DNA from: Cochliopodium minus
Lineage: Eukaryota > Discosea > Himatismenida > Cochliopodiidae
Length of the DNA: 34,969 bases
NCBI GenBank assembly: GCA_024220525.1
Contig: JAMYWO010000235.1
Coordinates: 1 to 34,969, forward strand
Reading direction: 5' to 3'
Shown here: positions 23,396-33,400 of the stretch, piece after piece
Numbering within the stretch: position 1 is the first letter of the stretch
How the letters are laid out: every line of letters starts with the position of its first letter
Notes under the pieces: model-generated
The model's database searches: none
Told to the model about the DNA's origin: nothing
The model's input: only the letters and a program-made list of their open reading frames with translations
Made by a program: the position numbers and the translations under genes

Positions 23396-23641
23396 TTAAT
23401 TCATATCTCTAATATTTATCAGCCAGATTCTAATTATTGTTTGATTTTATTCAAATTATCCACTTTGGAAAAGTATAAAGGGGAGTTACTGATTGAAAAT
23501 TCACAAGATTATTGTTTATTTCTGGAAGATAATTTAACTGAAAACTACAATTCTTTATTTGTTAGTTGGTGGCTGAGAGCAAAAGGAGTGATACACTTCC
23601 ATCTCCCAAATCCCAAGCATATTTATTGTTTTCAAGATTGA
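23396..23641 (+). pseudogene. Possible coding fragment without a start codon
   Basis: An open frame on the plus strand runs from after a TAA near 23396 to a TGA at 23641. It has no ATG, but its composition looks protein-like (SWWLRAKGVIHFHLPNP). A plausible acceptor (atttatcag) precedes it near 23420. It could be the last exon of a lost gene. The rest of the region 23280-23850 is AT-rich with nothing else that I can support. Confidence 0.2.
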
Positions 23642-23850
23642 CCAATATTTGGAATCTTCACTGAGGTAGGATGGCTGGTAGTTTGATCTATCTATAATTT
23701 TTTTTTAACATATTCAAAGATATTTCAAAGGATTCAAAATATTTCAAATTTTCAGCTGCAAATAGTGAAATAATTGATAAAAAATATTTCAATTGATGGG
23801 TATACGTGAATGGAACAAATGTGAATATATTTGAATTGTGTTTATTTATA

Positions 23851-24324
23851 TTATAGGCTTGATTTTTTTTTCAAATTATCGAGCACTTTGGAAAATGTCA
23901 ATGAATCTGGTGCATCTTCAATGAACCATCTCTCCCAAGAACTTCTGATGGAAGTAAGATTCACATCAGTGTTCGAATCACCTCTCAAATATTGATTGTT
24001 ACCCAAATTTCTGAAAGCGAAATATCCTTGATCAGGACCAGAAAGAACTTCCAAATGCCATTTTTCATAATCGGTTGGGGTTGATGCTGTGATCAAGGCA
24101 ACTGTTGTGGTACTTGTTGCAGAAAGCCATGTTCCATGGCTATCGCTTTTGAGAGTAATATAATAGTTGAATGTGTCAATAAACTGCAAATTCCAATTTT
24201 CCCATGCATATCTATTTGTGGTCAGATTGACTCCACCGACAGTATCTCCACGGAGAAAGGTTGAGTGACTGACAGATTGTATGTTGACGGTCACAGTAGG
24301 TCCTCTGAGATTTGTTTCTTTCAT
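23851..24324 (-). CDS. Beta-trefoil (fascin-like) protein
   Basis: Single exon, 157 residues, starting at the ATG of MKETNLRG. Three internal repeats, each of about 40-50 residues, begin with a surface strand and end in an aromatic strand: FLRGD...AWENW, WLSAT...YEKWHL, and YLRGD...SWERWF. This pattern of (F/Y/W)Lx...W(x)xW repeats is typical of the beta-trefoil fold of fascins, FRG1 and actin-crosslinking-like domains. A cytosolic carbohydrate- or actin-binding role is possible, but nothing in the sequence decides it. No signal peptide. A Ser/Lys-rich tail follows the third repeat. It is one of the few intronless genes in the window. Confidence 0.7.
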   Translation of the reverse strand: MKETNLRGPTVTVNIQSVSHSTFLRGDTVGGVNLTTNRYAWENWNLQFIDTFNYYITLKSDSHGTWLSATSTTTVALITASTPTDYEKWHLEVLSGPDQGYFAFRNLGNNQYLRGDSNTDVNLTSIRSSWERWFIEDAPDSLTFSKVLDNLKKKSSL

Positions 24325-24724
24325 TTTATATTAAGTTTATTCTTCTTTTTTTTTATTTTTTTATATATTGTGATTTGTTAGCAAAAAATATATATAAATT
24401 TTTTATTATCATTTTACAACAATTTTTTAAATTCAACAAATAACAAAATATTTCATAAAATAAAGGTTAAATTTTGAAGTCAAAATGGATAAAATCAAAA
24501 AAAAAAAAAAAATATAAATTTAAAAATTAATTTGAATTGGTCTCGGCACTATTCACTCTTTTCTTGTGAAAGTGAACCACTTAAAAAAGAAAGTTAATTT
24601 AAAAGTTAAATCTTGAAATTTCATTATAATTTCCAAATATAATAAAAAAAAATTTGAATATTAAAAATTATCTTTGTTTTTATTGTGAGAAAATTGATCC
24701 ATATATACATGATGTCTATTATAA
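24325..24724. other. Intergenic stretch, no secure gene
   Basis: AT-rich, with a short GC-richer island at about 24538-24585. On the minus strand the island follows an AAG acceptor-like site and stays open for about 15 codons only. It may be UTR or a remnant exon. Confidence 0.3.
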
Positions 24725-26791
24725 TTACTTATTCTTCAATCTCTCATTCAAAATTTTATTCTCGTTTTTGGTACCAAATTTTTGCACAAAATGGACGTAA
24801 TCATAAACTTGGAGCTTGTGGATTGAACAATTTACGAGAGCATTGGAAAATTTGTCAATAGCAAAGTCCTTGGGAAGGAAATTGGAGCTGATTGAATTTT
24901 CATCAATTAAATTCAATTCCTTTATTAATAAAATAAAAATAAATAAAAATAAATAAAAATAAATAAAAATAAATAAAAATAAATAAAAATAAATAAAAAT
25001 AGATTAAAATGAATAAAAATGTAATAATTTGGTTCACCTTTAAAAAATGAACGACCAACTCACTACAGAATAAAGACTCAACGTCTTCTTCCTTGTTCTT
25101 GTTGAACTTGGCCCTTATGAATTGCATGATTTTTTTCTCGTAAGGTTTACCGTAGTTTTCTTGGATGAACTTTTCCATCTTTTCATCGTAACCTTCTCTA
25201 TCTTTTATGTTCAAAGAGAGAACACCTTTTTTTTTTTCAATTGAAAAATTTTATTTAAAATAAAATTGGAATTTCAGAAGAACCTATCGAAGAAAAGGTG
25301 GAATAGTAGTGAATTCTTTGGTTGAGGTTGTAATAATCGACTCCCATCGAAGTACACTCCAAAAGCTTCAAAGAACCTTCTATGCTAGTTACAACAGCAG
25401 CATGATCCTACAATTAAAAGAAAGAAAATTAAAATAATAAATATTTTTAAAAACTATTTTAAATTTTAAATTTTTTTTTTTTTGAATAATTCTTTTTTTT
25501 ATTTACCCATGAACCCCCAGTTGCCAAAGACACCAAAAAAGAAGATATGCACCGAGAATTGAACAATAACACATCACCCCAATTCACGCGGAATGGGAGA
25601 GAAGGAATCAAAATTCCCTTGTCATTCAAAAAACTTTTGGTGGATTTCTCTTTAGTGATTTGAAATTGTATTTTCACAAACCCTGGTATTGGTTCTTTTT
25701 TGTTTTCGATTTTCAACCATAAATGGTTTTGTCCATATAAATTTTTCTTAGAAAAGAAAGAAAGAGGGAGTTTGATGTATCCTATAATAAAAAAAAAAAG
25801 AATTGAAAAAAACTTTGATAAATAACAAAAATAAAATAATAAAATTTTCTTGAAAATTGATGATTAAAAGTCATACCTATATAATCATCCTTTGAGATTG
25901 TATCAAAATCAAAAAACTCAAAGAATAGATAATGTTCTTTCGCTTCCTGGAAAAAAAAACTGCAATGATGATCGAATGTCGGATTTAATGTGTATCTTCT
26001 CGTCTCTGAAACGAAAATGGGCGATGTATGTTTTTCTTCCGTGTTGTCAAATTTCTCCAATGAGAGAACATAGTAACAATCTGTTAATCTAAAGAATGAA
26101 AATAAAGTTTAATTATTCTTTTTACGGAAATTTCAAAACAAATTTTAAAATTGAATTTTTTATAAAGAAGGCTGAAAAAGTATAATATTTTAAATTATTT
26201 CCCTCTTACCCATTTATATCACATATTGGCAAATCTCTCACTTGTGTTATTCTGATATCAAAGATGAATTTGCTTTTATTCAGATTATCCAAGGTGATTG
26301 ATTTCTTTGATATGAACATATCTTTCTTTATATCGTTGGAATCTTCGAATATTCCAAAATTCAATGGTATTCCTTTGAATATCACCTTGAAGATATTTTT
26401 CATGTTTCCTATTTTTTGGTTTACAAAATGGAATATCATTTCATTTTCTATCCCACAAAATAATTTCTTCAGGAGATACTTTGATTCTGATTCCTCTCCA
26501 TCTAAATTGATTATTATAGAAAGGATGGAATCCTTTTTCAATATCTCGCTTGGGATTCTCAGATTGATTATATGTTTCTTATTCAATGATTTCTTTCTAT
26601 CTATCTCTTCATTATCCACCATGAATTTTATGCAAGAAATCTTTTCCACTGCAAAATATAATAATTATTATTATAAAAGTAAATTTGGTTCAAAAATTTT
26701 GCTTTATACATTTCAGGTTCTTTTTGCTTGACAATTCCAAAGAGAGAACTTTAAGATTATATTCTGCCTTTTCAAATTCTATTGTATTCAT
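24725..26791 (-). CDS. C2-C2 protein with C-terminal permuted papain-like (NlpC/P60, YiiX-type) domain
   Basis: Seven exons: 26791-26710, 26648-26210, 26088-25877, 25781-25507, 25407-25284, 25225-25038, 24919-24725, giving 504 residues. Residues 1-140 look like a divergent C2-type sandwich. Residues of about 155-280 are a clearer C2 domain: FDIRITQVRDLPICDINGLTD, then NPTFDHHCSF, then DFDTISKDDYIGY. Several Asp positions suit Ca2+ binding. From about 305 the order WGDVLLF, then DHAAVV (His338), then ESLFCSELVV (Cys431) matches the circularly permuted papain-like fold, in which His precedes the catalytic Cys. Such enzymes act as lipid or peptide amidases or thioesterases. A Ca2+-dependent membrane-targeted acyl or peptide hydrolase is the inferred role. 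It is divergent from the acetyltransferase gene, with 144 bases between start codons. Confidence 0.78.
24931..25000. repeat. Perfect 10-bp tandem repeat (aaataaaaat) x7 in an intron
   Basis: Seven exact copies of the 10-base unit aaataaaaat are followed by two degenerate copies to 25020. They fill most of the last intron (24920-25037) of the C2-papain-like gene. The 10-base period is about one helical turn. Exact identity suggests recent slippage expansion, so the locus should be length-polymorphic. Confidence 0.95.
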
Positions 26792-26935
26792 TTTTATTAT
26801 ATTTATTGCTAAATCACCAGTTAATTAAATTATTTATCCATAATTGATCAAATTATTGTTAATATTGTCCATTATGATGTTCACTTAACAAATATTCATC
26901 AAATATTTGGAAAAAAAAAATTTATATCATCCTAA

Positions 26936-27409
26936 ATGAATAAAATGACTTTTGAAGATGCTTTGGAAGAAGATTTGAAGGAATTGAATCTTTTGATGAG
27001 AAAATCTAAAGAGGAAGTTGGTAAATATAGTGAAAAATATATGAATGATTTCATGGATCTACTATCTTTGACTCCGAATATTTACCATATCTCAAAAGTA
27101 AGAAAATTAATAGTGGATAATGAAATAGCTGGGTTTTATTCCATCTATCTCAACAAAGAAGAGGTATTGGAATTGGATAATTTTTTTTTGGAACCAAAAT
27201 TTCTATTTAAGGGATATGGAAAGTTGATGTGGGATGATTGCTTAAAGTTATCAAAGAGATTTTTTGTTGATAAAAAGTATATTTTGATTTGGAGTAGCAT
27301 TGAAGCAGAATCTTTTTATGTGAAAAGAGGATGCAAGAAAATTGGATGTAAATCATCTCCAGTTAAAGATACTCTCATCCAGCCCATATTGAGATATGAT
27401 TTATTTTAA
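26936..27409 (+). CDS. GNAT-family N-acetyltransferase
   Basis: Single exon, 157 residues. The order is typical of GNAT proteins: an N-terminal helical part, EIAGFYSIYL as the central strand, LELDNFFLEPKFLFKGYGK as motif A with the G-Y-G acetyl-CoA pyrophosphate loop (the usual R/QxxGxG/A reads FKGYGK), and a C-terminal IWSSIEAESFYVKRGCKKIG matching the AxxFYxxxGF motif B. The substrate is unknown. The start ATG is followed by MNKMTFEDA; a second Met three residues later is possible. The short size fits a small-molecule or free-standing acetyltransferase. The GT8 gene lies 159 bases downstream on the same strand. Confidence 0.85.
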   Translation: MNKMTFEDALEEDLKELNLLMRKSKEEVGKYSEKYMNDFMDLLSLTPNIYHISKVRKLIVDNEIAGFYSIYLNKEEVLELDNFFLEPKFLFKGYGKLMWDDCLKLSKRFFVDKKYILIWSSIEAESFYVKRGCKKIGCKSSPVKDTLIQPILRYDLF

Positions 27410-27568
27410 ATTCCAACAATTAAAAAAATTTTTAACGGGTATAAATTTTGACACGTGCAAAATATTGATGATTCAATCAAATTGTATTCTTCCTTATATT
27501 CAAAAGAGTTTGGGAAAATTTCAATTAAATTAATTTTTCAGAAAAATAAATTTGAAAAAAAAAAAATC

Positions 27569-29174
27569 ATGATGGATCACAAATTAATGCTGATCATCCT
27601 TTTATTGAATGCATATTTGATTTATTCAAATGATATGGAGACATCATCAACAAAATTTGCATATACATCAATATTTTATACAGGAACACCAAAAGTAGAG
27701 ATATTTTTTTATAAAAACAAATACCAAATAAAAAAAAAATTTCCTGAAAATTTATTTGTTCTATTAATTGACCCATTTATAACAAAGGATAATGAATATT
27801 TCCAAGGATTAAGGGTGATGTTCGAAACAGTGAAGAGAACAGGAACAGAATTTGATAGAGTGGCTCTACTTTCACAAGAGATTCCATCATGGATGAAAGA
27901 TAGATTGCATAAAGATGGGATCAAAACAAACAAATTGGATAATGTTGAAAATCCATTCAAAAATAAGGTGATAATGAATGAAAATGATCCCAATTCAAAA
28001 AAACAAGTATATCACAAAAGATTTGAACATGTGTTGAATAAATTATCTGCTTGGAAATTAACACAATATAAGCGTGTAGCAATGTTGGATTCAGATCTTC
28101 TTTTTTTGAATAATGCAGATAATGTGTTTGCATGTGGTGAATTTTGTGCTCTATTCATCAATCCATGTATCTTCCATACAGGGTTGATAGTATTGGAGCC
28201 ATCTCAAAGAGTATTTGATGATATGATGTACACATTGGAACACAATGCGACATCAGTGGATGGTGCAGATCTTGGCTTTTTGAATTATTATTACAGCGGC
28301 CTTTTAAATTCTCCGTTGTATGTTCCAAAGAGCGGGGGTCTCGATGCCAATCCTCTCAAACCTGGTATCTCCAGATTATCCTTTGGATATCATCTGGATC
28401 ATTCCTATTACTATCAGATATTCAGATGGGATGTTCCTTGCTCTGACAAATTATATGTTATCGGTAAACTTTAATAAAAAAAAAAAATTTAGCTGAATAA
28501 ATATAAAATATTAAATCAATTATAAAATAATTATTTGATTTAATAGAATGGTGGATCAAGGAAAATTCCCAAAAAATTAAAAATCAATTTAATAACTTTT
28601 TTTTAAAAAACCAGGGTTCCCTAGTTTGGTCCAATTCAAACCATGGTACTGGTGGTCCTGGCCGTTCTTCATCCTCTCCCTAGACTGGCACCACGTATGC
28701 ACCACAATGGAAGAATGTCACACGCCACTCCTCCACCAATACTCGCTCCTCATCGTGATCCTACTCAACACCCTCGCCTACTTCCTCTACCAAAAGCTCA
28801 AAACCTACAAACTTCCTGTATATATTCCTTCTTGTGTAAAATTAATATCTATCATGGTTTTGGCTATCATCATCCCCTTTCATCTCATCCCACCCGTCAA
28901 TCACCCTCACTCCGCTTGGCCCATCTATTTCTCCCTCGTCTCCGTCTTTGGCAGCGTGTTGTGCGCTTTGTCCAACTTCCCTCCTACCCGACTCCTCATC
29001 CTTTTGGTTTATTGCTTCTTCTCCGTCTTTCTCATTGGCGCCAACATCTACGCCAACTATATTTATAAGATCATCACTCTTGTCGTCTTGCAGATTTTCA
29101 TCATTGTTTTTATCACTTCCACTTTTCTTATCCATTTGAACATCGACAAGGAGTCCTTCAAGAAGGTTTTTTAA
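27569..29174 (+). CDS. GT8 (glycogenin/IPUT1-like) glycosyltransferase with multi-pass membrane C-terminus
   Basis: Two exons, 27569-28463 and 28615-29174, giving 484 residues. The start is set at MMDHKLMLIILLLNAYLIYS, a signal peptide; the frame is open upstream but without ATG. The catalytic domain has VAMLDSDLLFLNNADNVF (DxD at 174-176, for Mn2+ and the sugar nucleotide), FHTGLIVLEPS, and DGADLGFLNYYY, as in glycogenin and plant PGSIP proteins. The second exon begins QFKPWYWWSWP and then has about five hydrophobic segments. This resembles plant inositol-phosphorylceramide glucuronosyltransferases (IPUT1/PGSIP6), which are Golgi membrane proteins. Exon 2 is much richer in C at third positions than exon 1. 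A Golgi glycolipid or glycan role is inferred; the substrate is open. Confidence 0.83.
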
Positions 29175-29357
29175 CCACAAAAAAAAAATAATTGAAATAC
29201 ATCATCTTTTTGTTTAAATTAAAATTATTAATTATAATTTTTTTTTTAATCATTAAAATTTTAAAATAGTTTTTATTTTTCTTTAGAAAAATAAAATATA
29301 TTAGATAAGAATTAATAGATATTCAAATTTGAAAGAAATTTTAATGTTTAATATTGT

Positions 29358-30199
29358 TCATCTTTCATCACAACCAATCCAACAAAGATCTGTTTTGGAG
29401 ATAAAAAAAATTAATTTTAAAAAATAATAATTTTATAAAAAGTAAATTTACCTGTGTCAAAGTCCGTAAAAATTGGCTGATAGTGGGGTTGTTTCTTATC
29501 CTGATAATCAATTAAAGAATCCCTCAATTCCCAGTACTTTTCGAAAGAGGGTTGGTTATTCCCAAACTCAGTTTTTTCTGCTAGTTCCATTATTTTATTA
29601 TTTTCTTCTTCAAAAGTTAATTTACCTAAAAAAAAATTGGTTTTTTTTTTGGTTATATAAATATTTATAAAAATATTTATAAAAAGTTTTTTGTGATGTT
29701 ACCATATTTTGCGCCATAAACCAGATCTTCATCTTTTTTAGTAAGGAAAAATTTGAAGTCTTTTTCCAAAAAGTTTTCCCACAACGAATCTCCCCGTGAC
29801 AAAGAAAATCACTCTTTATTTACAAGACCCATGACCAAAACTTCTGTAGGGTCCATATTTAAGAAAATGCGATTTAAAACAAGGTGTCTCAGTTCCTTTT
29901 GTTGTGGAAGATCCATTCTGAAGTCTTGGAATGTATTTATTTCCTTCTTCTCAATTTTCAGTTCTTTCAACAACTTGTTTTTGCTCGGATTGTCGTATTT
30001 ATGATAAAGTTTTTTCTAAAATTTTAAAAAAATTAAGTTTAATAATACAACTAAATTTTCTTTTCTTTTCTTTTCATACTTTCATCGAGGTTGAAAGATT
30101 GTCTCCAACATTTTCAGGAACAAATCTCTGAATTCTGAATACTCTATCTCCAATCGGTTTTTCCAAGTCAAATCCAAGAAATATTAATACTTTCTTCAT
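29358..30199 (-). pseudogene. F-box protein gene interrupted by an in-frame TGA
   Basis: Four exons: 30199-30080, 30015-29703, 29625-29452, 29389-29358. Frame and phases fit, for 212 codons before the final stop. Residues of about 76-125 are an F-box: LVLNRIFLNMDPTEVL, VNKE, then FSLSRGDSLWENF. At codon 109 (29811-29809) the frame has TGA exactly where F-boxes usually carry the conserved Trp of the CxxW pattern. No GT-AG splice around it preserves frame. TGA is a real stop in neighbouring genes, so this is best read as TGG to TGA inactivation, a sequencing error, or readthrough. The region after the F-box (YWELRDSLIDYQDKK, FTDFDTDLCWIGCDER) resembles the short SMI1/KNR4-like or leucine-poor tails of F-box proteins, but I cannot assign it. 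Confidence 0.65.
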
Positions 30200-30424
30200 T
30201 GATTTCTTTTGATAAGCAATCCAAAATCAGTTCATTATCTTTCATTTTGATTAAAAAGCTTAGTTTTTTTTTTAATTTTAAATAAATTTCTAAAAAAAAA
30301 TTGAATAAAGCTTGGTTTTCAAGTCCTTGTGAATTTCAAAACAAAACAAAAAGACAGATTGAGGTTGGAATTATAAGATAATTTAAGTTTAAAAGTTTTT
30401 CACGCATAAAAAAGTTTGTAAAAT

Positions 30425-33400
30425 TTATTTCGTCTTTGTCAATAAAAATTGTTTGAGCATCTCGATCTCCTTCTTGAGGTCCTTGACTTCATTCCTCTCC
30501 TCAGAAAGGTCTTTCGCCTGTTGCGACTCCCTCTGTTCAAGAAGCTCGATCTGCTCCTTCTGCTTGGCGTTCTCCTTCTCTTCCACCTCCAGCTTTTGTT
30601 TGAGGGAAGAAAAATGTTTGTCATTGGAAAGAGGAACGTTATCTTGACAAAGGAAGTCGGCAGAAATGGTGTGAATGAATCTTTCTTTGAGATCATCGTT
30701 GTGATCGTCAACACTGTTAAATTTTGGGAGAGACAGATCCGTTTGTTCATCTTGAGAGTTCAAAAAGACGGGATGGGGATGGGGTGAGTAGAGACAAGAG
30801 AAGGAGCTGGAGTTCTGGTAGATGAGCTCCAAACCGTGGATGAAGCAGAAGTAGCCGCACGAGTCCCTTTGAGACAAATCCAATCTTTCAATCTGGATCA
30901 ACTTGCAATCAGGATAGTCAAAGATCACTTCGTCTCCTCGTTCATCAACTTTGATCAACTTTGAAACGACTTGCACAACATTTTCGTCAATCAAAGCACT
31001 TTTAGATTCGACGTGTTTGACGCAGTTTTTGTTGTTGAGAGGGGTTTGATCGCAGTTGATGGGAAAGTCGAGAGTTCTGCAAGGTGTCTTTGTGATAGAA
31101 TAGCTAAAGGAGTTCCAGTCACACTTTGCGTCGATCACTTCTTTGCTGCAGCTTGCGGAAACGGATGTCAACGATTCAATACTTAAAAACTTTTTATTAT
31201 TTTTGTTGAAAGGTATCACATCTTTGTTCGAAAAAAATTTAACATTAGTACTCCATATAAGTTTAAACTTTATAAAAAAAAAAAAAAAATTGACCAGCAG
31301 ATCCAGATTCTGTTAAATAGTACAGGAGGGTGTCGTTGGAACTTTCGAGTTTGGAGTAAAGTATGTTTGGGAGAACGAAGAACTTTTCAACAGATCTTTC
31401 CAGTTCACTCTTCATTTCAACAACTTCCCTCACAAGTCTAGTGACACCAGGGTCACCTTTTTGAATAAAAAAAAATTTTAAAAAAATTTTCAATGAAGAT
31501 TCAAAATTCAAATTAAAAAAATTTAAAAAAATAATTAAAATAAATAATAATTTTTTTTTTTCACCTCTACGACCACGTCTTCCTCTAAATCCTCTTTCAC
31601 CTTTGTCACCAGTTTCTCCCTTTAAACCGCTTCTACCTCTCATTCCTCTTTCCCCTTTCTGTCCGGTGTCACCATCTTCACCGTTGTATCCATCCTGACC
31701 AGCATCTCCTTTGACTCCTTTGAAACCTCTTTCCTGTCAAACCCACTGGCCCTGGGTGTCCCTTTTCTCCCTTTTCGCCTCTTGGGAGGGGAGTGGAAGT
31801 GATGGTGTTATAAAGGTTGACGATGTTGGAGATAAAGTTGCTGAATAAAGAGTTACTGATCAAGTAGTCTGGTAGAATGGAGTCTGAGTAACTTTTTTAT
31901 TTCAAAATGAAAAATTATTTTTTAAAAAAAAACTATGAAAAATCTTTGATTATATTAAAAAAATATTTTAAAAAACATTAAAAAATATTTTAAAAAAGGA
32001 AAATCTTACATGGTGTTTACGATGGAAGTGTTTGGAAAGTTTGCAGATGCAAATGTCGGGTTTCTAATGTGAGAGTTGGCAATGAGAGAATCACTCAAAG
32101 TTGTTCTAAAAACAAAGATGCAATGAGCAATTAATTATAAAAATTCAAATTAAAAAAAATGTGAAATAGAAAAAATAAAAAAATAAAAATAAAAAAATAA
32201 TAAATGAATAAATAGAATAGAAAAATAAAATAAAAAAAATAAAATAAAATTAAAAAAATTAAAATATTAAAATAAAAAATAAAAAAAATGAAATAATTAC
32301 TTTGACAAAACAATGTTGGAGAGATCAGAGTTAGTGAAAGTACTTTCTTCAATGATGGAGTTAAGGACATTGAAGTTAGTGAAGTTTGAAGAGTCAATGG
32401 TGTCTCCTAAGAAGTTGGTGTTCAAAAAAGTGATGTTGGAGATTTGAGACCCGCTGAAAGTGGTGTTCCTGACCATACTGTTTGTCACAGAAGCTTGCCC
32501 GATCGAACTTCCCAAGAATTTCAAAAAGATGTCTGAATCTAAGAATAAAAAAATTCGATTAATTTTTAATTTTTAATTAAATTTAAAGTTAAATATAATA
32601 ATATTTAATTAAAAAAAATAAATAAAATAATTAAAAATAAAAATTTTTACTTGTTATGGTCAATTTAGCGAAATCAGAGGATTGCAAGGTTGTGGTATTA
32701 ACATTAGAGTTGATAAATTGGGAATCTTGAGCGTCGCAGTTGATTATGTTCATGTTGGAGAGTTGGGTACCAGTGAGGATGACAGAAGGCAGTGTGCAAT
32801 CATTGAAAACAATATTGTTGGAGAGACAATTGAGCATGCTGAATCCAATAGTGGAAGTCTTAACGTTACAATCGTACAAAGTTATGTTTGAAAAATTGAT
32901 ACTAGAATTAAATGAATAAGATTTAAAAAATCTAATTAATAAATTAAATTGTGAAAAAATTAAATTAAAATTTAAATAAAATAAAATAAATTAGACTTTG
33001 GCATTGTAGAATTTGTGATGATGAGTTCTCCTTTGGAACTATCGATGTTAGCGTTTTCTAGGAGAGAGTTGGTGATGACCAAATTGGAAGCAGAAGAAGT
33101 CCTTGCAATGAGAGAATGAACGTTTGTGTTGAGCAAACTAAGATCAGGAACTAATGAACCAGTGAAAATAATGGCGTTCACATTAGCATTATCAACATTG
33201 AGACAAGCAACATTTGAAGCTTTAAAAAAAATTAAAAAATTTAAAAAAATTTAAAAAAAAAAGATACAAGTGACATTGATATTTTCGAGACTTGAACCAG
33301 AAATGACGGGAGAGCTGAAGAGGGTGTTGTTTTCGATGGCGAGGCTGGTGACGTTGGAGTTGAGAAATTGGTAGTTGTAGACAGTCGAACCAGAAACTTT

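Noticed and set aside
24931-25020. Regular 10-base repeats as a CRISPR-like or centromeric array
   Set aside because: They have no spacers, lie wholly inside a small intron and total under 100 bases. Slippage explains them.
26264-26731. 155-codon plus-strand open frame
   Set aside because: It is antisense to exon 2 of the C2 gene, which splices in frame and matches a known fold.
28643-29068. 141-codon Pro/His/Leu-rich plus-strand open frame
   Set aside because: It is a shifted frame of the GT8 membrane exon, favoured by its C-rich codons. The true frame joins exon 1 in phase and encodes membrane segments.
29809-29811. Nuclear code with TGA read as Trp
   Set aside because: TGA directly follows the CAAX box CIIS at 1321-1323 and ends several other genes, so it is a stop here.
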